Of a DNA stretch of 64,000 bases, positions 1-9,146 are shown piece by piece. Made by a program: the position numbers and the translations under genes. The stretch's first letter is position 1. Each line of letters opens with the position of its first letter. The notes under the pieces are model-generated. The model was given only the letters and a program-made list of their open reading frames with translations. It did not search any database and was not told the origin of the DNA. The stretch covers positions 434,001 to 498,000 of the forward strand of contig CAVSYB010000015.1 in the NCBI GenBank assembly GCA_963732155.1, given 5' to 3'. The stretch is from Roseiarcus sp963732155 (lineage in GTDB: Bacteria; Pseudomonadota; Alphaproteobacteria; Rhizobiales; Beijerinckiaceae).

Positions 1-1818
1 GGCGGCGGGCGTCATGCCCTCGATGCGGCCGGCCTGGCCGATATTGCTCGGCCGGATCGCCAGGAACTTCTGGCGCAATTCGGCGGACAGCCCCGAAATG
101 CTGGCATAGTCGAAGTCGCCGGGAAGGACGAGCGATTCGCCGCGGCGAAAGCGCGCGACGTCCTCCTCCTGGCGGTCGAGATAGACCGAATATTTGGCGT
201 CGGCCTCCAGCCGCGCGGCGATGCGCGGCTCGAACGACCCCAGTTCCGGCCATACCCTCGCCAGCTCGGCAAGGGTGAATTCCGGCTGCGCCGCAAGCTC
301 GAAGGCGCTGCGCCGCGCCCCGTCCTGGTTGACGACCAGCCCGAATTCGCGAAGCCTCGACGGCGTCGCGACGCAAGATTCCATCAGCGCGCGCGCCTCG
401 CGCAGGCGCCGCGCCTTGGCCCGATGGCGCGCGGCGCGGTCGGCGCCGACGCAGCCGAGCGCGACGCCTTTTTCCGTCAGCCTTTCGTCGGCATTGTCGG
501 CGCGCAGCGACAGCCGGTATTCGGCGCGCGAGGTGAAGATGCGGTAGGGCTCGGTGACGCCCCTGGTGGTGAGGTCGTCGATCATCACGCCGAGATAGGA
601 TTCGGCGCGATCGAACACGCAAGGGGCGCCGCCAGCCGCCGCTTTGGCGGCGTTGAGGCCGGCGACGAGGCCCTGCGCCGCCGCCTCCTCATAACCGGTG
701 GTGCCGTTGATCTGTCCGGCGAGGAACAGCCCTCTGACGCGCCGCGTCTCGAGCGTCAGTTCGAGTTCGCGCGGGTCGACGTAATCGTATTCGATCGCAT
801 AGCCGGGCCGGATGATCCTCGCCTGTTCGAGGCCCGGAATGGTGCGCAGGAATTCAAGCTGGACGTCGGCGGGCAGCGAGGTCGAAATCCCGTTGGGATA
901 GATCGTCGGATCGTCGAGCCCCTCCGGCTCCAGGAAGATCTGATGGCTGTCGCGATCGGGAAAGCGAATCACCTTGTCCTCGATCGAGGGGCAATAGCGC
1001 GGTCCGCGGCCGGAAATGGCGCCGGAATAGACGGCGGTGCGATGCGCGTTGGCGCGCACGATCGCGTGGCCGGCCGCGGTGGTTCGCGTGATGTGGCAGG
1101 GGACCTGCGGCGTGGCGATCCGCGTCGTCAGCGCGGAAAACGGCTCGGGCGGGTCGTCGCCCGGCTGGACCTCGAGCGCCGCCCAATCGAGGCTCGCGCC
1201 ATCGAGGCGCGGCGGCGTCCCGGTCTTCAGCCGGCCCAGCGCAAAGCCCGCCTCGTCCATGCAACGCGCCAGATCGACGGAAGGCGCGTCGCCGACCCGC
1301 CCCGCCGGCGTCCGCTGGTCGCCGAGATGGATGACGCCGCGCAGGAAGGTGCCGGTGGTGATCACCAGCGCGCGGCAGTCAAGGAGGCGTCCGCCCGCCA
1401 GTTCGAGCGAAGAAATCCGGCCGCTGGCGCTGGCGAAACGCCGGGCTTCGGCTTCGATCAGCGTCAGGTTCGCCGTTTCGCGCAGCCGCCCTTGCATCGC
1501 CTGGCGATAGAGCTTGCGGTCGGCCTGGGCGCGCGGTCCGTGCACGGCCGGACCCTTTCGTCGGTTGAGCACGCGGAACTGGATGCCCGCCGCGTCGGCG
1601 GCGAGTCCCATCAGGCCGTCGAGCGCGTCGATCTCGCGCACCAGATGGCCCTTGCCGAGGCCGCCGATCGCCGGATTGCAGGACATCGCGCCGATCGTGT
1701 CGAGGCGCTGGGTCACCAGCGCGGTCGCCGCGCCGAGGCGCGCCGCCGCCGCCGCGGCCTCGCAGCCGGCGTGGCCGCCGCCGATGACGATGACGTCGAA
1801 ACGGGTCAACTTCTCCAC
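1..1818 (-). CDS. mnmG: tRNA uridine-5-carboxymethylaminomethyl modification enzyme MnmG (partial)
   Basis: MnmG uses FAD and, with MnmE, installs the (carboxymethyl)aminomethyl group on wobble U34 of several tRNAs. Reading the minus strand from 1818 gives an uninterrupted frame of 606 codons that runs off the left edge. The N-terminal FAD-binding glycine motif GGGHAGCEAA is at residues 13-22, followed by the family block AMSCNPAIGGLGKGHLVREI. The C-terminal SNIGQAGRIEGMTPAA region is present, so only about the last 20-30 residues are missing. I prefer the GTG start at 1818; a TTG at 1809 is the alternative. It lies 110 bp downstream of mnmE, its functional partner, with a strong hairpin between them. 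Confidence 0.95.
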   Translation of the reverse strand, partial: MEKLTRFDVIVIGGGHAGCEAAAAAARLGAATALVTQRLDTIGAMSCNPAIGGLGKGHLVREIDALDGLMGLAADAAGIQFRVLNRRKGPAVHGPRAQADRKLYRQAMQGRLRETANLTLIEAEARRFASASGRISSLELAGGRLLDCRALVITTGTFLRGVIHLGDQRTPAGRVGDAPSVDLARCMDEAGFALGRLKTGTPPRLDGASLDWAALEVQPGDDPPEPFSALTTRIATPQVPCHITRTTAAGHAIVRANAHRTAVYSGAISGRGPRYCPSIEDKVIRFPDRDSHQIFLEPEGLDDPTIYPNGISTSLPADVQLEFLRTIPGLEQARIIRPGYAIEYDYVDPRELELTLETRRVRGLFLAGQINGTTGYEEAAAQGLVAGLNAAKAAAGGAPCVFDRAESYLGVMIDDLTTRGVTEPYRIFTSRAEYRLSLRADNADERLTEKGVALGCVGADRAARHRAKARRLREARALMESCVATPSRLREFGLVVNQDGARRSAFELAAQPEFTLAELARVWPELGSFEPRIAARLEADAKYSVYLDRQEEDVARFRRGESLVLPGDFDYASISGLSAELRQKFLAIRPSNIGQAGRIEGMTPAA

Positions 1819-1844
1819 CAAGCAGTCTCGCCTGAAAACCAAAT

Positions 1845-1880
1845 GCGTCCCCTCCCCCCTTGTGGGGGAGGGAGAGACGC
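1845..1880. terminator. GC-rich hairpin between mnmE and mnmG
   Basis: The stem CCCTCCCCC / GGGGGAGGG (1850-1858 and 1864-1872) closes a 5-nt loop. It is extended by an outer GCGTC / GACGC pair (1845-1849, 1876-1880) with a 3-nt bulge. There is no run of T, so it could be an attenuator, an mRNA-stability hairpin or a small palindromic repeat rather than a classical terminator. Confidence 0.5.
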
Positions 1881-1928
1881 CGCCGATCTCCGAATTTCGC
1901 CCAACGCCGATCCCCGGCACGGCCTTTA

Positions 1929-3290
1929 TTACTTGCCAATACACAATCTTGCAAAAATTTCTCCGAGCACTTCCTCGACGTCGATGCGCCCGGCGATCCG
2001 TTCCAGCGCCCGCGCCGCCAGGCGCAGGTCTTCCGCCATCAGTTCGGCCGGCGCGTCCGGAGAGCCCGGCAGTCGGTCCAGGGCGGCCAGGGCGGCCTCG
2101 AACGCGAGGCGGTGGCGGGCCAAGGTGATGATCGCCGGACCCTGTCCGGACAATTGCCGCTCCGCCGCATCGGCGATCGCGTCGAGCAGCCGATCGACGC
2201 CTTCGCCGGTTCTTGCGGAAACGCCGATCGCGCCGGGGCCGGGCGCGCGGGGCGCAAGGTCGATCTTGGTGCGAACGGCGAGAATCGGCCCGTGATCGGC
2301 GGGAGGATCGAAGGCGGCCGCGGCTAATTCACGATCGGTTAACCACAAAGTGAGGTCCGCCTCCCGCGCGCGCCGCCGCGCCCTGGCGATCCCCTCGTTC
2401 TCGACCGGGTCCTGCGTCGGCCGGATGCCCGCGGTGTCGACCAGATTGACGGGATAGCCGCGCAATTCGAGGGCGATCTCGATCGGATCGCGCGTCGTCC
2501 CCGGCGCCGCCGACACGATGGAGACGTCGCGCCGGGCGATCGCATTCATCAGCGTCGATTTGCCGACATTGGGAGGGCCAGCGATGACGACGTTGAATCC
2601 GTCGCGCAGCCGCTCGCCCGAATGCGCCGACGCGAGGCCGCGGCGGACCCGCCCGGCCGCCGCCTCGGCGAGACGAAAGACATGGCCAAGGCCCGCCGGG
2701 TCGACATCCTCCTGGTCGGAAAAGTCGATCTGCGCCTCCACATGCGCCATCGCCTCGACGATCAGCGCGCGGATGGCGTCGGCTTCGCGGGTCAGGGCGC
2801 CGCCGGCGATTCGCAAGGCCTGGCGGCGCTGCGCCTGGGTCTGCGCATCCACGAGGTCGGCGAGGCCTTCGACCTGCGAGAGATCGAGCTTGCCGTTGCC
2901 GAAGGCGCGCAACGCGAATTCGCCCGGTTCGGCGGGACGCAGGCCCTCCATGCGCGTCAGCGCTTCGACGACGCCGGCCAGCACGGCGCGCCCCCCGGTG
3001 ACGTGCAGTTCGGCCATATCCTCGCCGGTGTAGCTGCGCGGCGCGCCAAAGCGAATGACCAGGGCGCGGTCCAGCGCCTCGCCGCCGACCGGATCGCGCA
3101 AGGTTCTCAACGCGGCGACGCGTTCGGTTGTCGGCGGTCCGCCGGTCAGCGCTTCGACGACCCGGTTGCACGCCGGTCCGGAAAGACGAATGATGCTGAC
3201 CGCCGCTCGTCCGACGCCGGTGGCGGGAGCAAAAATGGTGTCCCGTAAGCGGCCTGTCGGGGGCCGGCCCGCCGGACGGTCGGCGCTCAT
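1929..3290 (-). CDS. mnmE: tRNA modification GTPase MnmE
   Basis: MnmE is the GTPase partner of MnmG in wobble-U34 tRNA modification. The 453-residue product has an N-terminal formyl-tetrahydrofolate-binding domain (from about residue 17, DTIFAPATGVGRAAVSIIRL), a helical domain, and an inserted G domain. The G domain shows G1 GPPNVGKS (238-245), G2 GTTRD, G3 DTAG (285-288) and G4 TKID, and the protein ends in the catalytic CIGK. The ATG at 3290 is chosen because upstream in-frame codons add a non-conserved leader. Its 5' neighbour is cysD, divergently transcribed, rather than rho as in many Rhizobiales. Confidence 0.97.
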   Translation of the reverse strand: MSADRPAGRPPTGRLRDTIFAPATGVGRAAVSIIRLSGPACNRVVEALTGGPPTTERVAALRTLRDPVGGEALDRALVIRFGAPRSYTGEDMAELHVTGGRAVLAGVVEALTRMEGLRPAEPGEFALRAFGNGKLDLSQVEGLADLVDAQTQAQRRQALRIAGGALTREADAIRALIVEAMAHVEAQIDFSDQEDVDPAGLGHVFRLAEAAAGRVRRGLASAHSGERLRDGFNVVIAGPPNVGKSTLMNAIARRDVSIVSAAPGTTRDPIEIALELRGYPVNLVDTAGIRPTQDPVENEGIARARRRAREADLTLWLTDRELAAAAFDPPADHGPILAVRTKIDLAPRAPGPGAIGVSARTGEGVDRLLDAIADAAERQLSGQGPAIITLARHRLAFEAALAALDRLPGSPDAPAELMAEDLRLAARALERIAGRIDVEEVLGEIFARLCIGK

Positions 3291-3472
3291 GGCGCCCAAA
3301 CCAATTCCTGATCGGGGAGTGGCGCGGACCCGCGGCGTCGTGCCATACGGCTGCCGGGCGCCGCCGCGCCGCAGGAACTCGTGGAACTCATGTCGACCCG
3401 CCAACATGCTCAACGCCCGATTGCTCCTGTGTCCCGATCGAAGGATCGCCGCGCCGGCCGTCCGACCCGACG

Positions 3473-3499
3473 TTGCATAGTGTTTCTATCGACTATATG
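3473..3499 (+). promoter_or_regulatory. possible cysD promoter
   Basis: TTGCAT (3473-3478) and TATATG (3494-3499) lie 34 bp upstream of the preferred cysD start. The 15-bp spacer is short for a sigma-70-type promoter, so this is a weak candidate in the 242-bp mnmE/cysD divergent gap. Confidence 0.25.
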
Positions 3500-3532
3500 A
3501 ACCGCGCCTTCGCATCACCGAGACCCTCTCCT

Positions 3533-4441
3533 ATGGCCGTCAATCTGCCGCTTCATCTGCGTCGTCTGGAATCGGAAGCGATTCACATCATGCGCGAGGT
3601 GGTCGCGGAATTTAGCGCTCCGGTCATGCTCTATTCAATCGGCAAGGACTCGAGCGCCATGCTGCATGTGGCGATGAAGGCGTTTCACCCGGCGCCGCCG
3701 CCGTTCCCGCTCCTGCATGTCGATACGACCTGGAAGTTTCGCGAAATGATCGCATTTCGCGACGCGACGGCGCAACGCCTCGGCCTCAAGCTCATCGTCC
3801 ATGTCAACGAGGACGGTCTGAGGCGCGGCATTTCGCCGGTCGCCTCGGGATCGGCCTTGCACACCCAGGTGATGAAGACCGAGGCGCTCCGCCAGGCGCT
3901 CGACGCCGGCAAGTTCGACGCGGCGTTCGGCGGCGCCCGACGCGACGAGGAAAAGAGCCGCGCCAAGGAGCGCATCTTTTCGCACCGGTCCGCCGTCCAC
4001 GCCTGGGACCCGCGCAATCAGCGGCCCGAACTCTGGCGGCTGTTCAACACTCGCATTCGCGCCGGCGAATCGATGCGCGTCTTTCCGCTGTCCAACTGGA
4101 CCGAGATCGACGTCTGGGAATACGTGCGCGCCGAACAAATACCGGTGGTTCCGCTTTACTTCGCCAAGGAGCGGCCGGTCGTCGAACGCAGCGGCGCCCT
4201 GATTCTGGTCGACGACGAGCGCCTTCCGCTGTCGCCGGGGGAAAAGCCGCAGATGCGCCGCGTCCGCTTCCGCACGCTCGGCTGCTATCCCCTGACCGGC
4301 GCCATCGAATCGGACGCCGAGACGGTCGACGAAGTGATCGACGAAATGCGCGCCTCGACGAGTTCCGAGCGCCAGGGGCGGCTCATCGATCTGGACGAAC
4401 AGGGCTCGATGGAGAAGAAGAAGCGCGAGGGCTATTTCTGA
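3533..4441 (+). CDS. cysD: sulfate adenylyltransferase subunit 2 (CysD)
   Basis: CysD is the ATP pyrophosphatase-type subunit of ATP sulfurylase, which makes adenosine 5'-phosphosulfate from sulfate and ATP. The product has 302 residues, the same length as E. coli CysD. The PP-loop region MLYSIGKDSSAMLHVAMKAF and the following PFPLLHVDTTWKFREM block are conserved, and the C-terminus ends MEKKKREGYF as usual. The start at 3533 (MAVNLPLHLRRLESEAIHI) matches the family; an in-frame ATG at 3497 is possible. The stop overlaps the cysNC start by one base (TGATG), indicating translational coupling. Confidence 0.96.
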   Translation: MAVNLPLHLRRLESEAIHIMREVVAEFSAPVMLYSIGKDSSAMLHVAMKAFHPAPPPFPLLHVDTTWKFREMIAFRDATAQRLGLKLIVHVNEDGLRRGISPVASGSALHTQVMKTEALRQALDAGKFDAAFGGARRDEEKSRAKERIFSHRSAVHAWDPRNQRPELWRLFNTRIRAGESMRVFPLSNWTEIDVWEYVRAEQIPVVPLYFAKERPVVERSGALILVDDERLPLSPGEKPQMRRVRFRTLGCYPLTGAIESDAETVDEVIDEMRASTSSERQGRLIDLDEQGSMEKKKREGYF

Positions 4442-6312
4442 TGACCGACGATGTTCGCGCGGCCGCGCTGCCCACGCTCCGCCTGCTCACCTGCGGCTCG
4501 GTCGACGACGGCAAATCGACGCTGATCGGCCGCCTGCTCTACGAGCAGCAACTGATCTTCGACGACCATCTGGCGGCGCTCAAGCGCGATTCCGTCAAGC
4601 ACGGAACGACCGGCGACGACATCGATTTCGCGCTGCTGGTCGACGGCCTGGAAGCCGAGCGCGAGCAGGGGATCACCATCGACGTCGCCTATCGCTATTT
4701 CGCGACGCCCGCCCGCTCGTTTGTCGTCGCCGACACGCCCGGCCATGAGCAATACACCCGGAACATGGCGACCGGCGCCTCCAACGCCGATCTCGCGGTG
4801 ATCCTCGTCGACGCGCGCAAGGGCCTGCTGACGCAGACCTTCCGCCATTCCTACATCGTTTCGCTGCTCGGCATCCGCCATGCCGTGCTGGCGGTCAACA
4901 AGATCGACCTCGTCGACTTCGACGAAGCGGTGTTCCGCGACATCGTCAGGCGCTTCGAGGAATTCGCCAAGCCGCTCGGCTTCCGTTCGATCGAGCCGAT
5001 TCCGATCTCGGCGCAATTCGGCGACAATGTCTCGGCGCGCAGCAAAAACACGCCGTGGTTCGACGGGCCCCACCTGCTGCATCATCTCGAGCGGATCGAG
5101 GTCGAGCAGGACCGGCGCTCCGCGCCTTTTCGCCTGCCGGTTCAGTGGGTCAACCGACCGCACCTGGACTTTCGCGGCTTCGCCGGTTCGATCGCCAGCG
5201 GCGCCGTCAAGCCGGGCGATGAAATCGTCGTCGCCTCGTCCGGGCGGGTGAGCAAAGTCACCCGCGTCATCGGCGGCGAGGGCGACGTCGCCGAGGCCGG
5301 CGCCGGCGACGCGGTGACGCTGGTCATCGCCGACGAGGTGGACATCGCGCGCGGCGATGTGCTCACCCATCCCGACGGCCGGCCCGAGGTCGCCGATCAA
5401 TTCGCCGCCCATGTCATCTGGATGAGCCACGAAAGCCTGCTGCCCGGCCGATCCTATCTGATGAAAATCGGCGCGCGGACCACGCCGGCGACGGTCACCG
5501 AGCTCAGGCACCGCATCGACGTCAACACGCTCGAGAAGCTCGCCGGCAAGACGCTGTCGCTCAACGAAGTCGGCTTTTGCAATCTGGCGACGACGATGCC
5601 GATCGCCTTCGACGCCTATGCCGACAACCGGGAAACCGGCGCTTTCATCCTGATCGACCGTTCGACCAACGAGACGGCGGCCGCCGGTCTGGTCGCCCAT
5701 GGCCTGCGGCGCGCGACGAACATCCATCGCCACAATTTGACGATCAGCCGCGACGCGCGCGCCCAGATCAAGCATCAGCGGCCGGCGATCCTGTGGTTCA
5801 CCGGGCTTTCCGGCGCGGGAAAATCGGTGATCGCCAATAGCGTCGAGGCCAAATTGCATGCGCGCGGCGCCCACACGGTGATGCTCGACGGCGACAACAT
5901 TCGCCACGGGCTCAACAAGGATCTGGGCTTCACCGCGGCCGATCGCGTCGAGAACATCCGGCGCGTCGGCGAAGTGGCGCGCCTGATGACCGACGCCGGC
6001 CTCATCGTCCTCTGTTCGTTCATTTCGCCTTTTCGGGCGGAGCGCGCGCTGGTGCGCGAGCTCGCCGCGCCCGGCGAATTTCTGGAGATTTTCGTCGATG
6101 CGCCGATCGAGACGGTCATCGCGCGCGATCCGAAGGGGCTCTACCGGCGCGCGCTGGCCGGCGAAATCAAGAACTTCACCGGCGTCGACCAGCCCTATGA
6201 ATCTCCGAAGGCTCCCGACATCCTTCTAAGGTCGACGATCGAGAGCCCCGACACACTCGCCGATCGGGTGATCGGCGAACTGGAGGCGCGCGGCGTCGTG
6301 GCGCGGCTGTGA
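4441..6312 (+). CDS. cysNC: bifunctional sulfate adenylyltransferase subunit 1 / adenylylsulfate kinase (CysNC)
   Basis: This 623-residue fusion joins the GTPase subunit of ATP sulfurylase (CysN) to APS kinase (CysC), so one polypeptide with CysD takes sulfate to PAPS. The CysN part shows GSVDDGKST (19-27), DTPGHEQYTRNMATGAS and NKIDLVD, typical of the EF-Tu-like GTPases. The C-terminal kinase domain starts near residue 447 and has its own P-loop GLSGAGKS (455-462), then LDGDNIRHGLNKDLGF. The same architecture is known for rhizobial NodQ and many alphaproteobacterial housekeeping CysNC enzymes. No nod genes or PAPS reductase are in the window, so assimilation or general sulfation is the likelier role. 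Confidence 0.95.
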   Translation: MTDDVRAAALPTLRLLTCGSVDDGKSTLIGRLLYEQQLIFDDHLAALKRDSVKHGTTGDDIDFALLVDGLEAEREQGITIDVAYRYFATPARSFVVADTPGHEQYTRNMATGASNADLAVILVDARKGLLTQTFRHSYIVSLLGIRHAVLAVNKIDLVDFDEAVFRDIVRRFEEFAKPLGFRSIEPIPISAQFGDNVSARSKNTPWFDGPHLLHHLERIEVEQDRRSAPFRLPVQWVNRPHLDFRGFAGSIASGAVKPGDEIVVASSGRVSKVTRVIGGEGDVAEAGAGDAVTLVIADEVDIARGDVLTHPDGRPEVADQFAAHVIWMSHESLLPGRSYLMKIGARTTPATVTELRHRIDVNTLEKLAGKTLSLNEVGFCNLATTMPIAFDAYADNRETGAFILIDRSTNETAAAGLVAHGLRRATNIHRHNLTISRDARAQIKHQRPAILWFTGLSGAGKSVIANSVEAKLHARGAHTVMLDGDNIRHGLNKDLGFTAADRVENIRRVGEVARLMTDAGLIVLCSFISPFRAERALVRELAAPGEFLEIFVDAPIETVIARDPKGLYRRALAGEIKNFTGVDQPYESPKAPDILLRSTIESPDTLADRVIGELEARGVVARL

Positions 6313-6479
6313 TCACTTTTGTTTCCGAAAATGCGCCCCACTCCTCAAAAGCATTGCGGCAGCTCGAAAAAGGCGCTTCGATAGCGGCGCGCCATCCGAG
6401 CCCGCAGGGTTAGATCGCCGATCGGGGTCAGCGCAGAAATGCTGCGCGCTCGGACCTTGAGCGATGACAGGGGAGTTGC

Positions 6480-8069
6480 ATGAAAACCATCACGTTCGCG
6501 GGCCTCGGCCTCGCCGCCTTGCTGTTCGGCTCAACGGCCGTTTCGGCCAAGACCTTGGTTTATTGCTCGGAAGGCAGTCCGGAAAATTTCACGCCGGCGA
6601 TCAACACCACCGGCACGAGCTTTGACGCCGCTCGTCCGGTCTACAACCGACTGACCGAGTTCCGGCGCGGCACGACGATCGTCGGCCCCGGGCTCGCCGA
6701 GAGCTGGGACATCTCCGACGGCGGCAAGACGATCGTTTTTCATTTGCGCAAGGGCGTGAAATTTCACTCGGTGAAGGATTTCAAACCGACCCGCGATTTC
6801 AACGCCGACGACGTGCTGTTCTCGTTCAACCGGCAGTGGAAGCCGGACAATCCCTACGCCAAGGTGTCGGGCGGCAAATATGATTACTTCAACGACATGG
6901 ACATGCCGGCGCTGCTCGATTCCATCGAGAAGAAGGACGATTACACGATCGTCATGAAGCTCAAGACGCCGAACGTCGCGATCCTCGCCAATCTGGCGAT
7001 GGATTTCGCCTCGATCGCCTCGGCCGAATACGCCGATTTTCTGCTGAAGAAGGGCACGCCGGAACAATTCGATCAGGTCCCGGTCGGCACCGGCCCGTTC
7101 TCTTTCGTCGCCTATCAGAAGGACGCCGTGATCCGGTTCAAGGCGAACAAGGACTATTTCGGCGAAAAGCCGCTGGTCGACGACCTCGTCTACGCGATAA
7201 CCCCGGACGCGACGGCCCGCTACGCCAAGCTGAAAGCCGGCGAATGCCATATCAACGCCTATCCGCGCCCCGCCGATCTGCCGGAGATGCAGAAGGACCC
7301 GACGCTCAAGGTGATCAGCCAGTCCGGGCTCAACATCGCCTTCCTGTCGATGAACGTCGGCAAGCCGCCGTTCGACAAGAAGGAGGTGCGCCAGGCGATC
7401 AACATGGCGATCGATCGCGACGCGATTCTGCGCGACGTGTTTCTCGGCGCCGGCGAGAAGGCCAAGACGCTGATCCCGCGCACGATGTGGTCCTACAACG
7501 ACGCGATCGTCGACTATCCCTACGATCCGGACAAGGCCAAGGAGATGCTGAAGGCCGCGGGCGTGACGACGCCGATCGACGTCGACCTGTGGTATCAGCC
7601 GGTGCAGCGCCCCTACAATCCCAATGGCAAGCGCATGGGCGAGATGATGCAGGCCGATCTCGCCAAGATCGGGGTGAACGCCAAGCTGGTGACCTACGAA
7701 TGGGGCGAGTACCGCAAGCGCCTGCAGAACGGCGAACAAATGACCGGTCAGTTCGGCTGGACCGGCGACAACGGCGATCCCGACAATTTCTTCTTCTTGC
7801 GCGGCTGTCCGGACGGCAAGCCGGCGTCGATCAACGTCACCAAATGGTGCAACGCCGAGTTCGACGACCTTCTCGCCAAGGCGCGCGTCATTCCCGATCA
7901 GGCCGGACGCGCCAAGCTCTATGAGCGCCTGCAGGAAATCGAGCACGACGAGGCGCCCGAAGTGCTGGTGGCGCATTCCATCGTCTTCGAGGCGATGCGC
8001 GCCAATGTCACGGGCTACAAGCAGAGCCCGCTCGGCACGCATACGTTCGAGGGCGTCGACGTGCAGTAA
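6480..8069 (+). CDS. dppA: dipeptide ABC transporter substrate-binding protein DppA
   Basis: This is a periplasmic solute-binding protein of the SBP_bac_5 family (529 residues) that delivers dipeptides to DppBCDF. Residues 1-23 form a signal peptide ending in AVSA-K. The mature N-terminus KTLVYCSEGSPE and internal blocks such as FHLRKGVKFH, MDFASI, GTGPF and MGWTGDNGDPDNFF-like GQFGWTGDNGDPDNFF closely resemble E. coli DppA. That supports dipeptide rather than oligopeptide or nickel specificity. It starts at an ATG behind an AGGGGAG ribosome site. The 167 bp upstream contain a small inverted repeat, GCGCAG-aaatg-CTGCGC (6431-6447), of unknown role. A strong hairpin separates it from dppB. Confidence 0.92.
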   Translation: MKTITFAGLGLAALLFGSTAVSAKTLVYCSEGSPENFTPAINTTGTSFDAARPVYNRLTEFRRGTTIVGPGLAESWDISDGGKTIVFHLRKGVKFHSVKDFKPTRDFNADDVLFSFNRQWKPDNPYAKVSGGKYDYFNDMDMPALLDSIEKKDDYTIVMKLKTPNVAILANLAMDFASIASAEYADFLLKKGTPEQFDQVPVGTGPFSFVAYQKDAVIRFKANKDYFGEKPLVDDLVYAITPDATARYAKLKAGECHINAYPRPADLPEMQKDPTLKVISQSGLNIAFLSMNVGKPPFDKKEVRQAINMAIDRDAILRDVFLGAGEKAKTLIPRTMWSYNDAIVDYPYDPDKAKEMLKAAGVTTPIDVDLWYQPVQRPYNPNGKRMGEMMQADLAKIGVNAKLVTYEWGEYRKRLQNGEQMTGQFGWTGDNGDPDNFFFLRGCPDGKPASINVTKWCNAEFDDLLAKARVIPDQAGRAKLYERLQEIEHDEAPEVLVAHSIVFEAMRANVTGYKQSPLGTHTFEGVDVQ

Positions 8070-8080
8070 GGCGCGGCGCC

Positions 8081-8112
8081 GGCCCCTTCTTCCTCCCGGG
8101 CAAGAAGGGGCC
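8081..8112 (+). terminator. hairpin between dppA and dppB
   Basis: A perfect 11-bp inverted repeat GGCCCCTTCTT / AAGAAGGGGCC (8081-8091 and 8102-8112) with a 10-nt loop starts 12 bp after the dppA stop. No T-tract follows. In ABC operons such hairpins commonly protect the binding-protein mRNA or attenuate read-through, so the periplasmic protein is made in excess over the membrane parts. Confidence 0.7.
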
Positions 8113-8132
8113 GACGCGGCCGAAGCCCGCCG

Positions 8133-9146
8133 ATGCTCGCTTATCTCGTCCGCCGCGTCCTTCTGACGATCCCGACTTTCGTCGCGTTGATGTTCGCGAC
8201 TTTCGCCGCGATCCGCCTGGTGCCGGGCGACCCCGTCGAGGTGCGGGTCGGCGAACACGCCATCTCGCCCGAACGCCTCGCGATGTTTCGTCACGAACTC
8301 GGGCTCGACCTGCCGGTCTGGAGGCAGTTTCTCGCCTATGCCTGGCAATTGCTGCACGGCGATTTCGGAACCTCGGTCGCCACGCAGCAAAAGGTGCTGA
8401 CGGAATTCCTCACGCTGTTTCCGGCGACCCTCGAACTGTCGCTGTTTGCGATGCTGTTCGCCTTGCTGATCGGCCTGCCGGCGGGCGCGATCGCGGCGGT
8501 CAAGCGGGGCGGCTATTTCGACGAGGCGCTGATGACCGCTTCGACGGTCGGCTATTCCATGCCGATCTTCTGGTGGGGCCTGCTGCTGATCATGTTCGTC
8601 GGGCTCACCCTCGGCCTCACGCCGATCTCCGGGCGCATCGATCTCATCCGCTACGATTTCGAGCCGCGAACGGGGTTCATGCTCGTCGACGCGCTTCTGT
8701 CGGACCAAAGCGGCGCCTTTCTCGACGCGCTGCATCACCTCATCCTGCCGGCGATCGTGCTCGGCACCGTTCCGCTCGCCGTCATCGCGCGCATGACGCG
8801 CTCGTCGATGCTCGAAGTGTTGAGCGAGGACTATGTGCGCACCGCCCGCGCCAAGGGGCTGTCGCCATTGCGAGTCGTCGGCGTGCACGCGCTTCGCAAC
8901 GCGCTTCTGCCGGTCGTCACCGTGATCGGGCTGTCGATTTCCTCGCTGCTCGCCGGCGCGGTTTTGACCGAAACGATCTTCTCGTGGCCGGGCGTCGGCA
9001 AATGGCTCATCAATTCGATCAGCCGCCGCGACTATCCGGCGCTGCAAGGCGGCGTCATGCTGGTTTCGCTCGTCGTCATCTTCGTCAATTTGATGGTTGA
9101 CGTGCTTTACGGCGCGATCAATCCGCGGATTCGCCATGGGCGTTGA
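8133..9146 (+). CDS. dppB: dipeptide ABC transporter permease DppB
   Basis: Inner-membrane permease of the dipeptide transporter (337 residues). The N-terminus MLAYLVRRVLLTIPTFVALM is the first membrane segment. The family block FRHELGLDLPVWRQF follows, and the EAA loop region DYVRTARAKGLSPLRVVGVH contacts the ATPases. The last segments, including SWPGVGKWLINSISRRDYPA, match DppB/OppB. The stop overlaps the dppC start by 11 bp. Confidence 0.94.
   Translation: MLAYLVRRVLLTIPTFVALMFATFAAIRLVPGDPVEVRVGEHAISPERLAMFRHELGLDLPVWRQFLAYAWQLLHGDFGTSVATQQKVLTEFLTLFPATLELSLFAMLFALLIGLPAGAIAAVKRGGYFDEALMTASTVGYSMPIFWWGLLLIMFVGLTLGLTPISGRIDLIRYDFEPRTGFMLVDALLSDQSGAFLDALHHLILPAIVLGTVPLAVIARMTRSSMLEVLSEDYVRTARAKGLSPLRVVGVHALRNALLPVVTVIGLSISSLLAGAVLTETIFSWPGVGKWLINSISRRDYPALQGGVMLVSLVVIFVNLMVDVLYGAINPRIRHGR

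Noticed and set aside
424..2295. 623-codon plus-strand open frame across mnmG and the end of mnmE
   Set aside because: It is antisense to conserved genes and crosses their intergenic hairpin; no domain pattern is visible.
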